NCBI GenBank assembly: GCA_031291445.1
Contig: JARLJA010000067.1
Location: forward strand, 1 to 52,989
Direction of reading: 5' to 3'
DNA: 52,989 nucleotides
Origin: Xanthobacteraceae bacterium
Lineage (GTDB): Bacteria; Pseudomonadota; Alphaproteobacteria; Rhizobiales; Xanthobacteraceae
The position numbers and the translations under genes were made by a program. The notes beneath the pieces are model-generated. The model was not told the origin of the DNA and searched no databases. It was given only the letters and a program-made list of their open reading frames with translations. Below, piece by piece: positions 20,315-28,676 of this stretch. Every line of letters begins with the position of its first letter. Within the stretch, counting starts at the first letter, position 1.

Positions 20315-20977
20315 CTAGAGGACCATGGTCGTGACGTCATCGGGCACGATCAGGATTGCCTCGGTACTGGCCAGCACCTGCGCCACGGTGGTACCCGGCG
20401 CGGTCTCAAGCAGCCTCGCGTGACCATCCGGAAAGTCGATGACGGCCAGTTCGGTCACGAGCAAGGTCACAGGACGCACCGATGTAAGAGGCAGGGAGCA
20501 ACGCTTGACGATCTTCGGTTTGCCCTTGGCCATATGCTGCATGGCGACGACGACGCGCTTCGCGCCCGTCACGAGATCCATCGCGCCGCCCATGCCGGGC
20601 ACCATTTTCCCGGGGATCATCCAGTTGGCGAGATGTCCCTGCTCGTCGACCTGAAGTCCACCAAGAACCGTCATGTCGAGATGACCGCCACGGATCAGGC
20701 CGAACGAGATGGCACTGTCGAATGTGCTCGCGCCGGGCAGCGCGCTGACGGGCCTTCCTCCGGCATCGGTCAGCAGGCGGTGGGCTGTCCCTTCCTCGGG
20801 GATGGGGCCGGTGCCGATCAGGCCGTTCTCCGATTGGAACAGTACCGCCATACCTGGGGGGACAAAGTTCGCGACCAATGTCGGAATGCCGATACCGAGA
20901 TTGACCAGCATCCCCGCATGGAGCTCGCGGGCGATGCGCCTGGCGATGATGGTCTGGGCATCCATGGCGTCACTCAT
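20315..20977 (-). CDS. atoA: 3-oxoacid (acetoacetate/acetate) CoA-transferase, subunit B
   Basis: Beta subunit of a family I CoA-transferase; moves CoA between acyl-CoA and acetoacetate, acetate or a related acid. The catalytic Glu lies in SENGLIGTGP (about residues 49-58), and GIGIPTLVANFVP and GGHLDMTVLGGLQVDEQGHLANW are further signatures. The 220-residue length is normal. Its ATG overlaps the end of atoD by eight bases. Together with acetate kinase nearby it could link acetate, acetyl-CoA and acetoacetyl-CoA. ScoB-type succinyl-CoA specificity cannot be excluded. Confidence 0.9.
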   Translation of the reverse strand: MSDAMDAQTIIARRIARELHAGMLVNLGIGIPTLVANFVPPGMAVLFQSENGLIGTGPIPEEGTAHRLLTDAGGRPVSALPGASTFDSAISFGLIRGGHLDMTVLGGLQVDEQGHLANWMIPGKMVPGMGGAMDLVTGAKRVVVAMQHMAKGKPKIVKRCSLPLTSVRPVTLLVTELAVIDFPDGHARLLETAPGTTVAQVLASTEAILIVPDDVTTMVL

Positions 20978-21617
20978 TGGAGACGATGTAGTCGACGAGA
21001 GGACTGGGAGTAGCCACGTTATCGGGCGCGATGACGCCCACCGGGACGATGTGCTCAGCGGCGACGATAACGGCGTCGGTTGCCATCGCGATGATCGGAT
21101 TGAAGTTTCGCGCGGTCAAGGCGTAGGTGAGGTTGCCGGTGTAGTCGGCGAGGAAGGCCTGAACCAGCGCAAAATCGGCGCGGAGCGCAGTCTCGATCAG
21201 GAAATCCTTTCCTTCGACAGAAATCTTGCGCTTGCCTTCCTCGACGATCGTCCCGACGCCGGTCGGCGTCAGGATGCCACCGAGTCCGAATCCCCCTGCG
21301 CGGATGCGCTCGATCAGGGTCCCTTGGGGCACCAGATCAACCGCGATCTTCCCGGCGATCATCTGTTGCTGCGTCTCGGGATTGAGCCCGATATGGCTTG
21401 CCACAACCCGATCGAGCAGTCCGGCAGTGACCAGCTTGCCAATCCCTCGTCCCGGCATCGCAGTGTCGTTGGCGATGACAGTGAGATGGCGCTTTTCCTG
21501 CCGGACGATCTCGTCGATCAACCGCTCCGGCGTGCCAACGCCCATGAATCCTCCGACCATGAGGCTCGCCCCCTCGGGGATCAACGCGACGGCGTCTTGA
21601 ACTGAGATGATTTTCAT
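20970..21617 (-). CDS. atoD: 3-oxoacid (acetoacetate/acetate) CoA-transferase, subunit A
   Basis: Alpha subunit of the CoA-transferase, 215 residues. The resemblance to E. coli AtoD is close: LMVGGFMGVGTPERLID, then TVIANDTAMPGRGIG, VASHIGLNPETQQQMI, VPQGTLIERIRAGGFGLGG and TPTGVGTIVEEGK. It is the first gene of a two-gene operon on the minus strand. A near-perfect FixK/FNR box lies 45 bases before the ATG with TATTGA in the -10 position, so the operon should respond to low oxygen. Confidence 0.92.
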   Translation of the reverse strand: MKIISVQDAVALIPEGASLMVGGFMGVGTPERLIDEIVRQEKRHLTVIANDTAMPGRGIGKLVTAGLLDRVVASHIGLNPETQQQMIAGKIAVDLVPQGTLIERIRAGGFGLGGILTPTGVGTIVEEGKRKISVEGKDFLIETALRADFALVQAFLADYTGNLTYALTARNFNPIIAMATDAVIVAAEHIVPVGVIAPDNVATPSPLVDYIVSNE

Positions 21618-21661
21618 GGAGCGCCTATAAGATCAATATGCGGGACTCCCCAGAACGCTGG

Positions 21662-21675
21662 TTGATGTGGATCAA
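21662..21675 (-). promoter_or_regulatory. FixK/FNR box before atoDA
   Basis: TTGATGTGGATCAA, a full match to TTGAT-N4-ATCAA. Centred 51.5 bases before the atoD ATG; the minus strand has TATTGA about 31 bases from the centre, giving class II spacing and a leader of about 10 bases. Confidence 0.75.
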
Positions 21676-21912
21676 CTTAAGGTAGCCCCTTACGGTGGCG
21701 CTGGCCCTTGTGGTTCCCGGCGCGCGATGCTGCCCGTTACTCCCGCGGTGGCGGCAGCTACAGGATTTGCAATCGTTCAGAGCGTTTTAGTGGTATTGGT
21801 GTCGTTGGATGGAGGTGACCGACTCCGAGTGTCGTGGCGGGACAGCCTTCCAGCCGAGATAGCCTTCCAGCCCATGAGTGGCGACAGCGTGCGCAACTGA
21901 TGCGATGCAGTC

Positions 21913-21926
21913 TTGATCGGAATCGA
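21913..21926 (+). promoter_or_regulatory. Possible FixK/FNR box before the epsilon-zeta pair
   Basis: TTGATCGGAATCGA, one mismatch, centred 51.5 bases before ATG 21971. A TACAAT at 21933-21938 is closer to the box than class II spacing allows, so the promoter geometry is less clear than at the other sites. Confidence 0.45.
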
Positions 21927-21970
21927 CGAGCATACAATTCAGTCCCGATCCTCGATGGATGGAGAAGACG

Positions 21971-22381
21971 ATGGCGACTTTTGAGCTTTCTCTCGTCGCG
22001 CCCGAGGAGATGGTATTTTCGGGTGAAGTCGACCAGGTCGACATGCCCGGCTCCGAAGGCGACCTTGGCATCCTCGCCGGTCATGCTCCGATGGTGTCAA
22101 TGCTCCGTCCTGGAATAGTGACGGTAAGATCCGGCAGTTCCAACAAGAGGTTCGTTGTCCTCGGCGGATTGGCAGAGTTGTCGCAGTCGGGACTGACAAT
22201 TCTCGCGGATTCGGCCAAACCGCTCGAAGAGTTCGATCTTGCCGCATTGGAGACGATCATCGAGGGGATCGAGGAAAACCTGCCAACGATGACGGCGGGC
22301 GAAGAGTTTGATCGCGAGCTTGCACGCCTCGATCACTTCCGATCGATCCATGTCCATCTGGGCACGGCGACGCCATTCTAG
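21971..22381 (+). CDS. atpC: F1-ATPase epsilon subunit, stand-alone copy
   Basis: 136-residue epsilon subunit of F1Fo-ATP synthase: the beta-sandwich domain starts FELSLVAPEEMVFSGEVDQVD and contains PGSEGDLGILAGHAPMVSML, followed by the C-terminal helical part (EEFDLAALETIIEGIEENL). In alphaproteobacteria atpC normally ends the atpHAGDC operon; none of those genes is here, so this is probably a second copy, an inference I cannot test within the window. It is followed after 38 bases by a zeta (DUF1476) gene, the other small inhibitory subunit of F1. A possible FixK site lies upstream. ATG 21971 is preferred over 21959 because homology starts at ATFELS. Confidence 0.9.
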   Translation: MATFELSLVAPEEMVFSGEVDQVDMPGSEGDLGILAGHAPMVSMLRPGIVTVRSGSSNKRFVVLGGLAELSQSGLTILADSAKPLEEFDLAALETIIEGIEENLPTMTAGEEFDRELARLDHFRSIHVHLGTATPF

Positions 22382-22419
22382 GGCCAGAGGCGCATTGGCC
22401 ATTCTCAGGGACCAAATCC

Positions 22420-22737
22420 ATGACAACGTTCGACAAGCGCGAGCAGGGCTTTGAAAGTAAATTCGTCCACGATGAGGAGCTAAGGTTCAAGGCAACGGCC
22501 AGGCGCAACAGGTTATTGGGGATGTGGGCGGCGGCAAAACTGGGCCTGGCGGGAGAGGCTGCGTCCGCCTACGCAAACTATCTGGTCGATTTCGGCCTGG
22601 AAGAGTCAGGAGCGGAGGCCACACTTCATATGGTCTCGAAAGACCTCGCTTCAAAAGGCATCTCGGAGCAGGAGATTGCTCTCAGGATGGATGAATTGTT
22701 TCGCGCGGCCGTCGAGCAGATCCAGGCCGGAAAGTAG
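22420..22737 (+). CDS. ATPase inhibitor zeta subunit (DUF1476)
   Basis: 105-residue protein of the DUF1476 family, known in Paracoccus denitrificans as the zeta subunit that blocks ATP hydrolysis by F1-ATPase. The N-terminus MTTFDKREQGFESKFVHDEE is the inhibitory segment, followed by ELRFKATARRNRLLGMWAA and a helical bundle ending in FRAAVEQIQAGK. Length and order fit the family fully. It lies 38 bases behind the stand-alone epsilon gene in the same direction. The expected role is to prevent wasteful ATP hydrolysis when respiration stops; that it does so with the neighbouring epsilon is inference. Confidence 0.92.
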   Translation: MTTFDKREQGFESKFVHDEELRFKATARRNRLLGMWAAAKLGLAGEAASAYANYLVDFGLEESGAEATLHMVSKDLASKGISEQEIALRMDELFRAAVEQIQAGK

Positions 22738-22754
22738 CCAGCGATTCGACTGCC

Positions 22755-23558
22755 TCAGTACCGCTCCGCAACAAATTTCATCCCGCGTAAAGCTGCCTGA
22801 TCGTTGTATCGCCCCTTCTCGGATCTCTTCGGTAGCTTGACTTGACCGCTCGAAAGTCGCTTGAAGGGAATTGTCTTAAGGATGTGCAAAATGCAGTTCA
22901 GGCGCGCGCGTCGCTTGTCGTTCGATCTCACGATCGTCCACGGCGCATGCCGAGAATGGGTGGCCTTGAGCATCATGTCGCGTGCGCGCGAATAGTCGTA
23001 CCAACGCTTGTACGACTCGATATCCATCGGGCTCAATTTCCACTGACGGAGCGGGTCGTCAATCCTGGCAGTGAAGCGTCGCTCCTGCTCGTCCATCCCG
23101 ACCTCAAGCCAAAGCTTGATCAGGATGATGCCGGCATCCACGATATACTTTTCCACCTCGGGTGCCAGGGCAAGGAACCGCTTGTGGTCATCGGCACTGC
23201 AAAAGCCCATGACGTATTCGACGCCGGCGCGATTGTACCAACTTCGGTCGAAGATGACGATTTCACCCGCAGCCGGGAAGTGCTGCATGTAGCGCTGGAT
23301 GAACATCTGGGTCTTTTCCCGGTCGGAGGGCGCCGGGAGGGCCGCAACCCTGAAGACCCGAGGGCTGACACGCTCGGTGATCGCCTTGATGGTGCCGCCT
23401 TTGCCCGCGGCGTCGCGCCCCTCGAAGATGATGATAACCCGTTGCTGTTTGGCTTTCACCCATTCCTGCAGATAACACAGCTGTACCTGTAGTTTGCGCA
23501 GCTCCTTCTCGTAGTCCTTCCGCTTCAGAGGCGCTTTGACGTCGGGAGTGTGTTTCAT
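22755..23558 (-). CDS. ppk2: Polyphosphate kinase 2 (PPK2 family)
   Basis: Transfers phosphate between polyphosphate and nucleotides. The 267-residue single-domain protein has Walker A FEGRDAAGKGGTIKAI near residue 46, the lid-type region SPRVFRVAALPAPS and Walker B EIVIFDRSWYNRAGVEYVMGF. The later IDDPLRQWKLSPMD and ATHSRHAPWTIVRSNDK are typical of class I PPK2. ATG 23558 (MKHTPDVK) is preferred to 23567. It would allow nucleotide phosphorylation from polyphosphate when respiration is limited. It ends tail to tail with the zeta gene, 17 bases apart. Confidence 0.93.
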   Translation of the reverse strand: MKHTPDVKAPLKRKDYEKELRKLQVQLCYLQEWVKAKQQRVIIIFEGRDAAGKGGTIKAITERVSPRVFRVAALPAPSDREKTQMFIQRYMQHFPAAGEIVIFDRSWYNRAGVEYVMGFCSADDHKRFLALAPEVEKYIVDAGIILIKLWLEVGMDEQERRFTARIDDPLRQWKLSPMDIESYKRWYDYSRARDMMLKATHSRHAPWTIVRSNDKRRARLNCILHILKTIPFKRLSSGQVKLPKRSEKGRYNDQAALRGMKFVAERY

Positions 23559-23615
23559 TGTCAGCACCTGTTTGAGGGTTCAACCCCGTGCGTCTCAGAC
23601 GTCCTGGTGAACGTC

Positions 23616-24068
23616 TCATCCCCAGCTGAGAATGATCCCAATGTCGCCGGGCATGCCGTCGGGAAAGTCGACAATCTGGTAGCCGATCCGATAGCCGCGC
23701 GGTTGCAGATAGTCTCTCCAGAGCTGGAGGATCTCTTTAGGTATGCCTGTAAGGGTGTCCTCCCACCCGGCCTCCTGCTGATTGATGGCCCGGCCGCGGT
23801 CGGTGCACAGACTGTTCGGAAATCTGTAGACCTGGACTTCCTTTAGTCCGTTCCTGACCGCACGTTGAATAACTGCGGCAGCACGCCTGACCTTTTCGTC
23901 CTCCGATAGGCCGGAGGGTTTGGACAGTTGATCGATCAGCGCCGTTTTCTCCGCTTCGGTTGCCGCCATAAGGCGCGCGTGCTCGTCGGCCCTTTCCGCT
24001 TCCTTCAACGCCGCTTCCCTCAACACGTCCTTTGCACTGGGCAGAAGTTCGTCGATGTTCAAAGGCAT
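23616..24068 (-). CDS. Conserved hypothetical protein, 150 residues
   Basis: Soluble protein of unknown function. The N-terminal half is helical and charged (SAKDVLREAALKEAERADEH, then TEAEKTALIDQLSKPSGLSE), and the C-terminal half is mixed alpha/beta (VQVYRFPNSLCTDRGRAINQ, then GYRIGYQIVDFPDGMPGDIG). ATG 24068 (MPLNIDELLP) has GGAGAA upstream; the frame extends to 24128 without support. It precedes ppk2 by 57 bases, so the pair may share the promoter region with the FixK-type box at 24155-24168, although that box fits the divergent gene better. I do not recognise the family. Confidence 0.72.
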   Translation of the reverse strand: MPLNIDELLPSAKDVLREAALKEAERADEHARLMAATEAEKTALIDQLSKPSGLSEDEKVRRAAAVIQRAVRNGLKEVQVYRFPNSLCTDRGRAINQQEAGWEDTLTGIPKEILQLWRDYLQPRGYRIGYQIVDFPDGMPGDIGIILSWG

Positions 24069-24154
24069 GGTGTTCTCCCTGTCTCCGCTCAACTCGTATT
24101 GGTTGGAACAATGGATTGCCCAATTCATATGAAGCGCAATAGCCGCATGGTCGC

Positions 24155-24168
24155 TTGATCTGAGTCAA
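24155..24168 (+). promoter_or_regulatory. FixK/FNR-type box between divergent operons
   Basis: TTGATCTGAGTCAA, one mismatch. On the plus strand CATATC (24194-24199) lies at the class II distance and ATG 24228 follows with AGGGAGG. The minus-strand gene start is about 94 bases from the centre. The box overlaps the in-frame ATG at 24168, which argues against that start. Confidence 0.65.
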
Positions 24169-24227
24169 TGAGTCAGTTGTGGGAAGGCGCCTCCATATCG
24201 ATGCGTGGATCCGCCAGGGAGGTCGCT

Positions 24228-26471
24228 ATGAGGACGAACAGGGATAGGGCGCAAGACGGTATGCCGCTGTTCAATCCATTCGGCGCTGCCCTCGAATACA
24301 TGATCGACGCAAGCCAGCGTAGCGTGTTGTATTGGGATGTCATGCGTCAGCGCAGCAGCCAATACCATGCGCAACTGGCGAAAGCCGTGCCTCATGTGCT
24401 CGACTACGAGGCTGAGTTGGTAATCGACGGGCGAATGCTCGATCGCCCGGTGAACTATCTCCTCGTTCGCATCGTGCCGCCGAAGGGCGTCGAAATCGAT
24501 CCCGCGCGACGTCCCTTTGTCGTGGTGGACCCCCGGGCGGGGCATGGGCCCGGTATCGGTGGCTTCAAGGCCGACAGCGAGATCGGGGTTGCGATGAAGG
24601 CGGGGCATCCCTGTTATTTCGTGGGGTTCATGCCAGATCCAATGCCAGGCCAGACCATCGAGGACATCGCTCGTGCGGAGGCAGTGTTTCTCGAAAAGGT
24701 AATTTCACTGCATCCGAAAGCGGACGGAAAGCCGTGCGTGATCGGCAATTGCCAGGCCGGCTGGGCGGTGATGATTGTCGCGGCGACGCGGCCGGAGTTG
24801 TTCGGGCCGATCATCGTCGCCGGTGCGCCGCTCTCTTATTGGGCCGGCGTACATGGCAAAAATCCCATGCGCTATTCGGGTGGTCTTCTCGGCGGTAGCT
24901 GGCTGACCGCACTCACCAGTGACCTCGGAGCGGGCAAGTTCGACGGCAGCTGGCTGGTGCAGAATTTCGAGAGCCAGAATCCGGCCAATACGCTGTGGAC
25001 CAAGCAATACAATGTCTATTCCAAGGTCGACACCGAAGCGTCGCGCTACCTCGAGTTCGAGAAATGGTGGGGCGGGCACGTCAATCTAAACGCCGAGGAA
25101 ATCCAGTTCATCGTCGACGAGCTGTTTATTGGTAACAACCTGGCCGCGGGACGAATCCAGACCTCCGATGGAATCGCCGTCGATCTGCGCAACATTCGTT
25201 CTCCGATCGTGGTATTTTGCTCCAAAGGCGACAACATCACCCCGCCGCAACAGGCGCTCGACTGGATCCTCGATCTCTATGACGATGTCGACGAGATCCG
25301 ATCCTTCGGCCAGACCATCGTCTATACCGTGCACGAATCTGTCGGGCATTTGGGTATTTTCGTTTCCGGCGGCGTGGCCAAGAAGGAGCACAGTGAGTTT
25401 TCCAGCAACATCGATTTGATCGATGTGCTGCCTCCGGGACTTTACGAGGCGAAGTTCGAACGCAAGTCCGGCGATACCACCAATCCCGATCTGGTCTCGG
25501 GAGAGTGGGTGATGCGATGCGAAGCGCGGACGCTGGACGATATTCGCGCGATGGGTGGAAATTCGCCAGAGGACGAGCGACGTTTCGCAACTGCCGCGCG
25601 GGTCTCGGACATCAATCTGTCACTCTACCGCGCGTTCATACAGCCGATGGTCAAGGCCTTCGTGACTCCGCAAGTGGCGGAGATGCTCAGGCAATCGCAT
25701 CCGGCGCGCACGCAATATGAGGCCTTCACCGACGCGAACCCAATGATGGCGCCGCTGGCGGCGACCGCTGCCTCGGTGCGGGAGAACCGTTCGCCGGCGT
25801 CCGCCGACAATCCGTTTCTTGCGGCCCAGGAGACGGTGTCCAAGGCCGTCGTGCAGGCGCTGGACGCCTGGCGGGATACGACGGAGAAGATCGCAGAGTC
25901 GATGTTCATTGCGATCTACGGATCGCCTGCGCTGCAGGCGGCCGTGGGTGTCAACCCGGAGTCGGCGCGGCCGCCCCGGCCGGGAAAATCCTTGCTGCAC
26001 CGTGAACTGCTCCAGACGCGCATCGCCGAACTGAAGTCGCTGATCGACAAGGGCGGGCTGCAGGAGTGCACCATCCGCGGCCTGCTTTACGCGGGGCTGG
26101 CGCGGGGCGGGGTCGACGAGCGGGGCTTTGAAGCGGTGCGGCGCATCCGCGCCAGTGCCGGGGAGGCGAGCCTGCCGCTCCCGCAATTCAAGAAGATGGT
26201 TCGGGAGCAATTCTTCCTGCTTCTGCTCGAGCAGGAAACGACGCTTGCGGCGATTCCGAAACTGCTGCCGGCCGAGCTCGAGCCGCGGCGCAAGGCGATC
26301 GCGGCGATCCGCGAAGTCTTGAGCGCAGCGTCCGGGATCAGCGGAGAAACAGCTGATCGCTTCGCCAGAGTGGAGAGGCTCTTCAATGTCGATCAGGCGG
26401 TGTCTCCAACTCCCGGCGGAGAAAAGACGATCGCTCTGGTGCGGCCCGACGAACGCGCGAAAGCGTCGTGA
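24228..26471 (+). CDS. DUF3141 protein, PHA-synthase-like alpha/beta hydrolase
   Basis: 747-residue protein of the DUF3141 family, related to polyhydroxyalkanoate synthases. The alpha/beta-hydrolase core keeps a PhaC-type triad: Cys175 in GNCQAGWAV, Asp335 in CSKGDNITPP and His374 in SVGHLGIFVSGG. The C-terminal third is a helical region absent from PhaC (for example LPLPQFKKMVREQFF and LEQETTLAAIPKLLPAELEP). The start at 24228 (MRTNRDRAQDGMPLFNPF) has AGGGAGG upstream and lies downstream of the predicted transcript start. It leads an operon with a phosphotransacetylase-like gene, acetate kinase and fabI. A role in handling hydroxyacyl-CoA or PHA in low oxygen is likely but unproven. Confidence 0.85.
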   Translation: MRTNRDRAQDGMPLFNPFGAALEYMIDASQRSVLYWDVMRQRSSQYHAQLAKAVPHVLDYEAELVIDGRMLDRPVNYLLVRIVPPKGVEIDPARRPFVVVDPRAGHGPGIGGFKADSEIGVAMKAGHPCYFVGFMPDPMPGQTIEDIARAEAVFLEKVISLHPKADGKPCVIGNCQAGWAVMIVAATRPELFGPIIVAGAPLSYWAGVHGKNPMRYSGGLLGGSWLTALTSDLGAGKFDGSWLVQNFESQNPANTLWTKQYNVYSKVDTEASRYLEFEKWWGGHVNLNAEEIQFIVDELFIGNNLAAGRIQTSDGIAVDLRNIRSPIVVFCSKGDNITPPQQALDWILDLYDDVDEIRSFGQTIVYTVHESVGHLGIFVSGGVAKKEHSEFSSNIDLIDVLPPGLYEAKFERKSGDTTNPDLVSGEWVMRCEARTLDDIRAMGGNSPEDERRFATAARVSDINLSLYRAFIQPMVKAFVTPQVAEMLRQSHPARTQYEAFTDANPMMAPLAATAASVRENRSPASADNPFLAAQETVSKAVVQALDAWRDTTEKIAESMFIAIYGSPALQAAVGVNPESARPPRPGKSLLHRELLQTRIAELKSLIDKGGLQECTIRGLLYAGLARGGVDERGFEAVRRIRASAGEASLPLPQFKKMVREQFFLLLLEQETTLAAIPKLLPAELEPRRKAIAAIREVLSAASGISGETADRFARVERLFNVDQAVSPTPGGEKTIALVRPDERAKAS

Positions 26472-26498
26472 TGCCGGCAGGGAAGGGAGAACCGCCCG

Positions 26499-27455
26499 AT
26501 GAGCGTTGCAGCCCAAAGTCAGCCTCACGCCAAATACGAGCGCCTGCTGGCGAGGGCTCGGGAGGTGCCGGCGGCCGTTACCGTCGTCGTACATCCTTGT
26601 GATGAATCGTCTCTGCGCGGCGTCTGCGACGCCGCCGAGGCGGGGCTGATCAAGCCGATCCTGGTCGGCCCGGCCGGCAAGATCAGAAGCGTTGCGGAAA
26701 AGAACGGCCTGAACATCCGCGACTTCGAGATCGTGAATGCGCCCCACAGCGAGGCGGCTGCGGCCGCCGCGGTTCAGTTGATCCATGAAGGTCGGGGCGA
26801 ACTCCTGATGAAGGGCAGCCTTCATACCGACGAGCTGATGCGGGCGGTGACCTCGAAAACGTCGGGGCTGCGGACGGCGAGGCGTATCAGCCACGTTTTC
26901 GTCATGGATGTGCCGAGCTATCCCGAAACGCTCTTTATCACTGACGCCGCGGTCAACATCTTTCCCGATCTGGATTGCAAGCGCGACATCGTTCAGAACG
27001 CCATCGATCTCTATACCCAGGTTGGCCTCGGGACGCCTCGGGTCGCGATCCTCTCCGCCGTCGAGACCGTGACGACCAAGATCCCATCGACGATTGATGC
27101 GGCCGCCCTGTGCAAGATGGCCGACCGCGGACAGATCACCGGTGGGGTCATCGACGGACCACTGGCCTTCGACAATGCAATCGACGTGGAGGCCGCCCAG
27201 ATCAAGGGCATTAAATCCGAGGTCGCGGGACGGGCGCAGATTCTGGTGGTGCCCGATCTCGAGGCCGGCAACATGCTGGCCAAGAACCTCACCTATCTCG
27301 CCAAGGCGGATAGTGCGGGCATCGTTCTCGGGGCCCGCGTGCCGATCATTCTGACGTCGCGCGCTGATACCGTGCGCGGCCGGATGGCGTCCTGCGCTGT
27401 CGCCGTGCTCTATGCCGATGCGCGCAGGCGTGTGGCAGCGGTTCCGGCGGCGTAG
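26499..27455 (+). CDS. Phosphate acetyl/butyryltransferase (PTA_PTB family)
   Basis: Converts acyl-CoA plus phosphate to acyl-phosphate plus CoA. The 318-residue protein has the PTA_PTB fold: LRGVCDAAEAGLIKPILVGP, MKGSLHTDELMRAV and RRISHVFVMDVPSYPETLFI near the middle, then GPLAFDNAIDVEAAQIKGI and PDLEAGNMLAKNLTYLAKAD near the end. It lacks the long N-terminal DRTGG domain of large Pta enzymes. The acetate kinase gene begins 6 bases downstream, so acetyl-phosphate is the most likely product; a butyryl or other short acyl preference is possible. Confidence 0.9.
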   Translation: MSVAAQSQPHAKYERLLARAREVPAAVTVVVHPCDESSLRGVCDAAEAGLIKPILVGPAGKIRSVAEKNGLNIRDFEIVNAPHSEAAAAAAVQLIHEGRGELLMKGSLHTDELMRAVTSKTSGLRTARRISHVFVMDVPSYPETLFITDAAVNIFPDLDCKRDIVQNAIDLYTQVGLGTPRVAILSAVETVTTKIPSTIDAAALCKMADRGQITGGVIDGPLAFDNAIDVEAAQIKGIKSEVAGRAQILVVPDLEAGNMLAKNLTYLAKADSAGIVLGARVPIILTSRADTVRGRMASCAVAVLYADARRRVAAVPAA

Positions 27456-27461
27456 ACAGTC

Positions 27462-28676
27462 ATGGACACGATCCTGGTCGCCAATGCCGGCTCATCGAGC
27501 GTAAAATTTCAGGTTTTCGGGATCGTGGGGGACGGTAGCCTGACACGTCAGATCAGGGGCCAGGTCGACGGTGTTGGAAGCCGTCCGCGGCTACGGGCTG
27601 TGGCCTCAGACGGAGCCGTGCTCGTTGAACGGACTTATGAAGGTGAATTGGTCGATGACGTGGCGAAGGCGCTTGCGACAGCGGGTGCCTGGCTGCGCGA
27701 TGAACTGAAGATCCATCCGGTCGCCATTGGACATCGCGTTGTCCACGGAGGGCCGGACTACTGTGGGCCCATCCGCGTGAACGAGGTCGTATTGCAGCGG
27801 TTGGAAAGGTACGTTTCGCTGGCGCCGCTTCATCAGCCCTATAATCTGAAGCCGATCCGATCGATCCTCGCCCGCTTCCCGGACATGCCCCAGGTGGCGT
27901 GTTTCGATACGGCATTCCATCGCGGCCATGGCGCTCTGGCGGACTGCTATGCGATCCCGGAAGACCTGTATGCCGAAGGCGTCCGGCGCTACGGCTTTCA
28001 CGGGCTGTCCTATGAATACATCGCCAGCGCGCTGCCGCGCATCGCGCCGGGGGTGGCGTCGAAGCGGGTCATCGTCGCGCATCTCGGCAGCGGTGCATCC
28101 ATGTGTGCTCTCAGGAACGGCCTCAGCGTCGAAAGCACCATGGGTTTCACCGCGCTTGACGGTCTTCCGATGGGTACGCGCCCCGGCCAGACCGATCCGG
28201 GCGTCGTGCTCTATCTCGTTTCCGAAAAGGGCATGTCGCCTGCCGACGTGCAGAACTTTCTCTATCGGGAATGCGGTCTCAAGGGTTTGTCGGGGATCAG
28301 CAACGACATGCGCGAGCTCGAGGCCAGCGCCGATCCGCGTGCCGCCTTCGCGATCGACTATTTCGTATATCGCGCCGGCCTCATGGCCGGAATGCTGGCA
28401 GCAGCGCTGCAGGGCGTTGACGCGGTCGTGTTCACGGCGGGAGTCGGCGAGAATTCCGCGCGGGTCCGGGCGGCCATCGCCGACAAGCTGGCGTGGCTGG
28501 GCGCGTCCCTCGACGTGAACGCGAATGCCGCGCATTCGCAGGTGATTTCGCGGCCAGACAGCGGTGTCGCCCTTTATGTGCTGCCGACCGACGAAGAGCT
28601 GATGATCGCGCGGCATACTTTGTCCGTAGTGTCGGACAAGACCAATCCCCAGTCGAACGCCCGGAGGGCGCCATGA
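27462..28676 (+). CDS. ackA: Acetate kinase
   Basis: Makes ATP and acetate from acetyl-phosphate. The 404-residue protein has the ASKHA-fold signatures: [14 protein letters not shown] at the start, GHRVVHGG with the acetate-site Arg, [34 protein letters not shown] and [19 protein letters not shown], then [13 protein letters not shown]. All look intact. It follows the phosphotransacetylase-like gene by 6 bases and overlaps fabI by four bases (ATGA). The three genes plus the DUF3141 gene form one probable operon behind a FixK-type box, giving substrate-level ATP formation when respiration is limited. Confidence 0.95.
   Translation: MDTILVANAGSSSVKFQVFGIVGDGSLTRQIRGQVDGVGSRPRLRAVASDGAVLVERTYEGELVDDVAKALATAGAWLRDELKIHPVAIGHRVVHGGPDYCGPIRVNEVVLQRLERYVSLAPLHQPYNLKPIRSILARFPDMPQVACFDTAFHRGHGALADCYAIPEDLYAEGVRRYGFHGLSYEYIASALPRIAPGVASKRVIVAHLGSGASMCALRNGLSVESTMGFTALDGLPMGTRPGQTDPGVVLYLVSEKGMSPADVQNFLYRECGLKGLSGISNDMRELEASADPRAAFAIDYFVYRAGLMAGMLAAALQGVDAVVFTAGVGENSARVRAAIADKLAWLGASLDVNANAAHSQVISRPDSGVALYVLPTDEELMIARHTLSVVSDKTNPQSNARRAP

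Larger units (their letters stand above)
21618..21970. promoter_or_regulatory. Divergent control region between atoDA and the epsilon-zeta pair
   Basis: 353 bases with no supported gene, holding two FixK-type boxes (21662-21675 and 21913-21926) that face divergent operons. The frame 21667-21900 on the plus strand starts inside the first box and has no recognisable content. A TACAAT at 21933-21938 is a good -10 sequence before the epsilon gene. Confidence 0.55.

Noticed and set aside
21667-21900. 77-codon frame between atoD and the epsilon gene
   Set aside because: It starts within the FixK box, has no ribosome site and no recognisable sequence.
23570-23590. TTGAACCCTCAA palindrome before ppk2 as a FixK box
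   Set aside because: The half-sites are only four bases apart (TTGA-N4-TCAA), two fewer than the FixK/FNR spacing.
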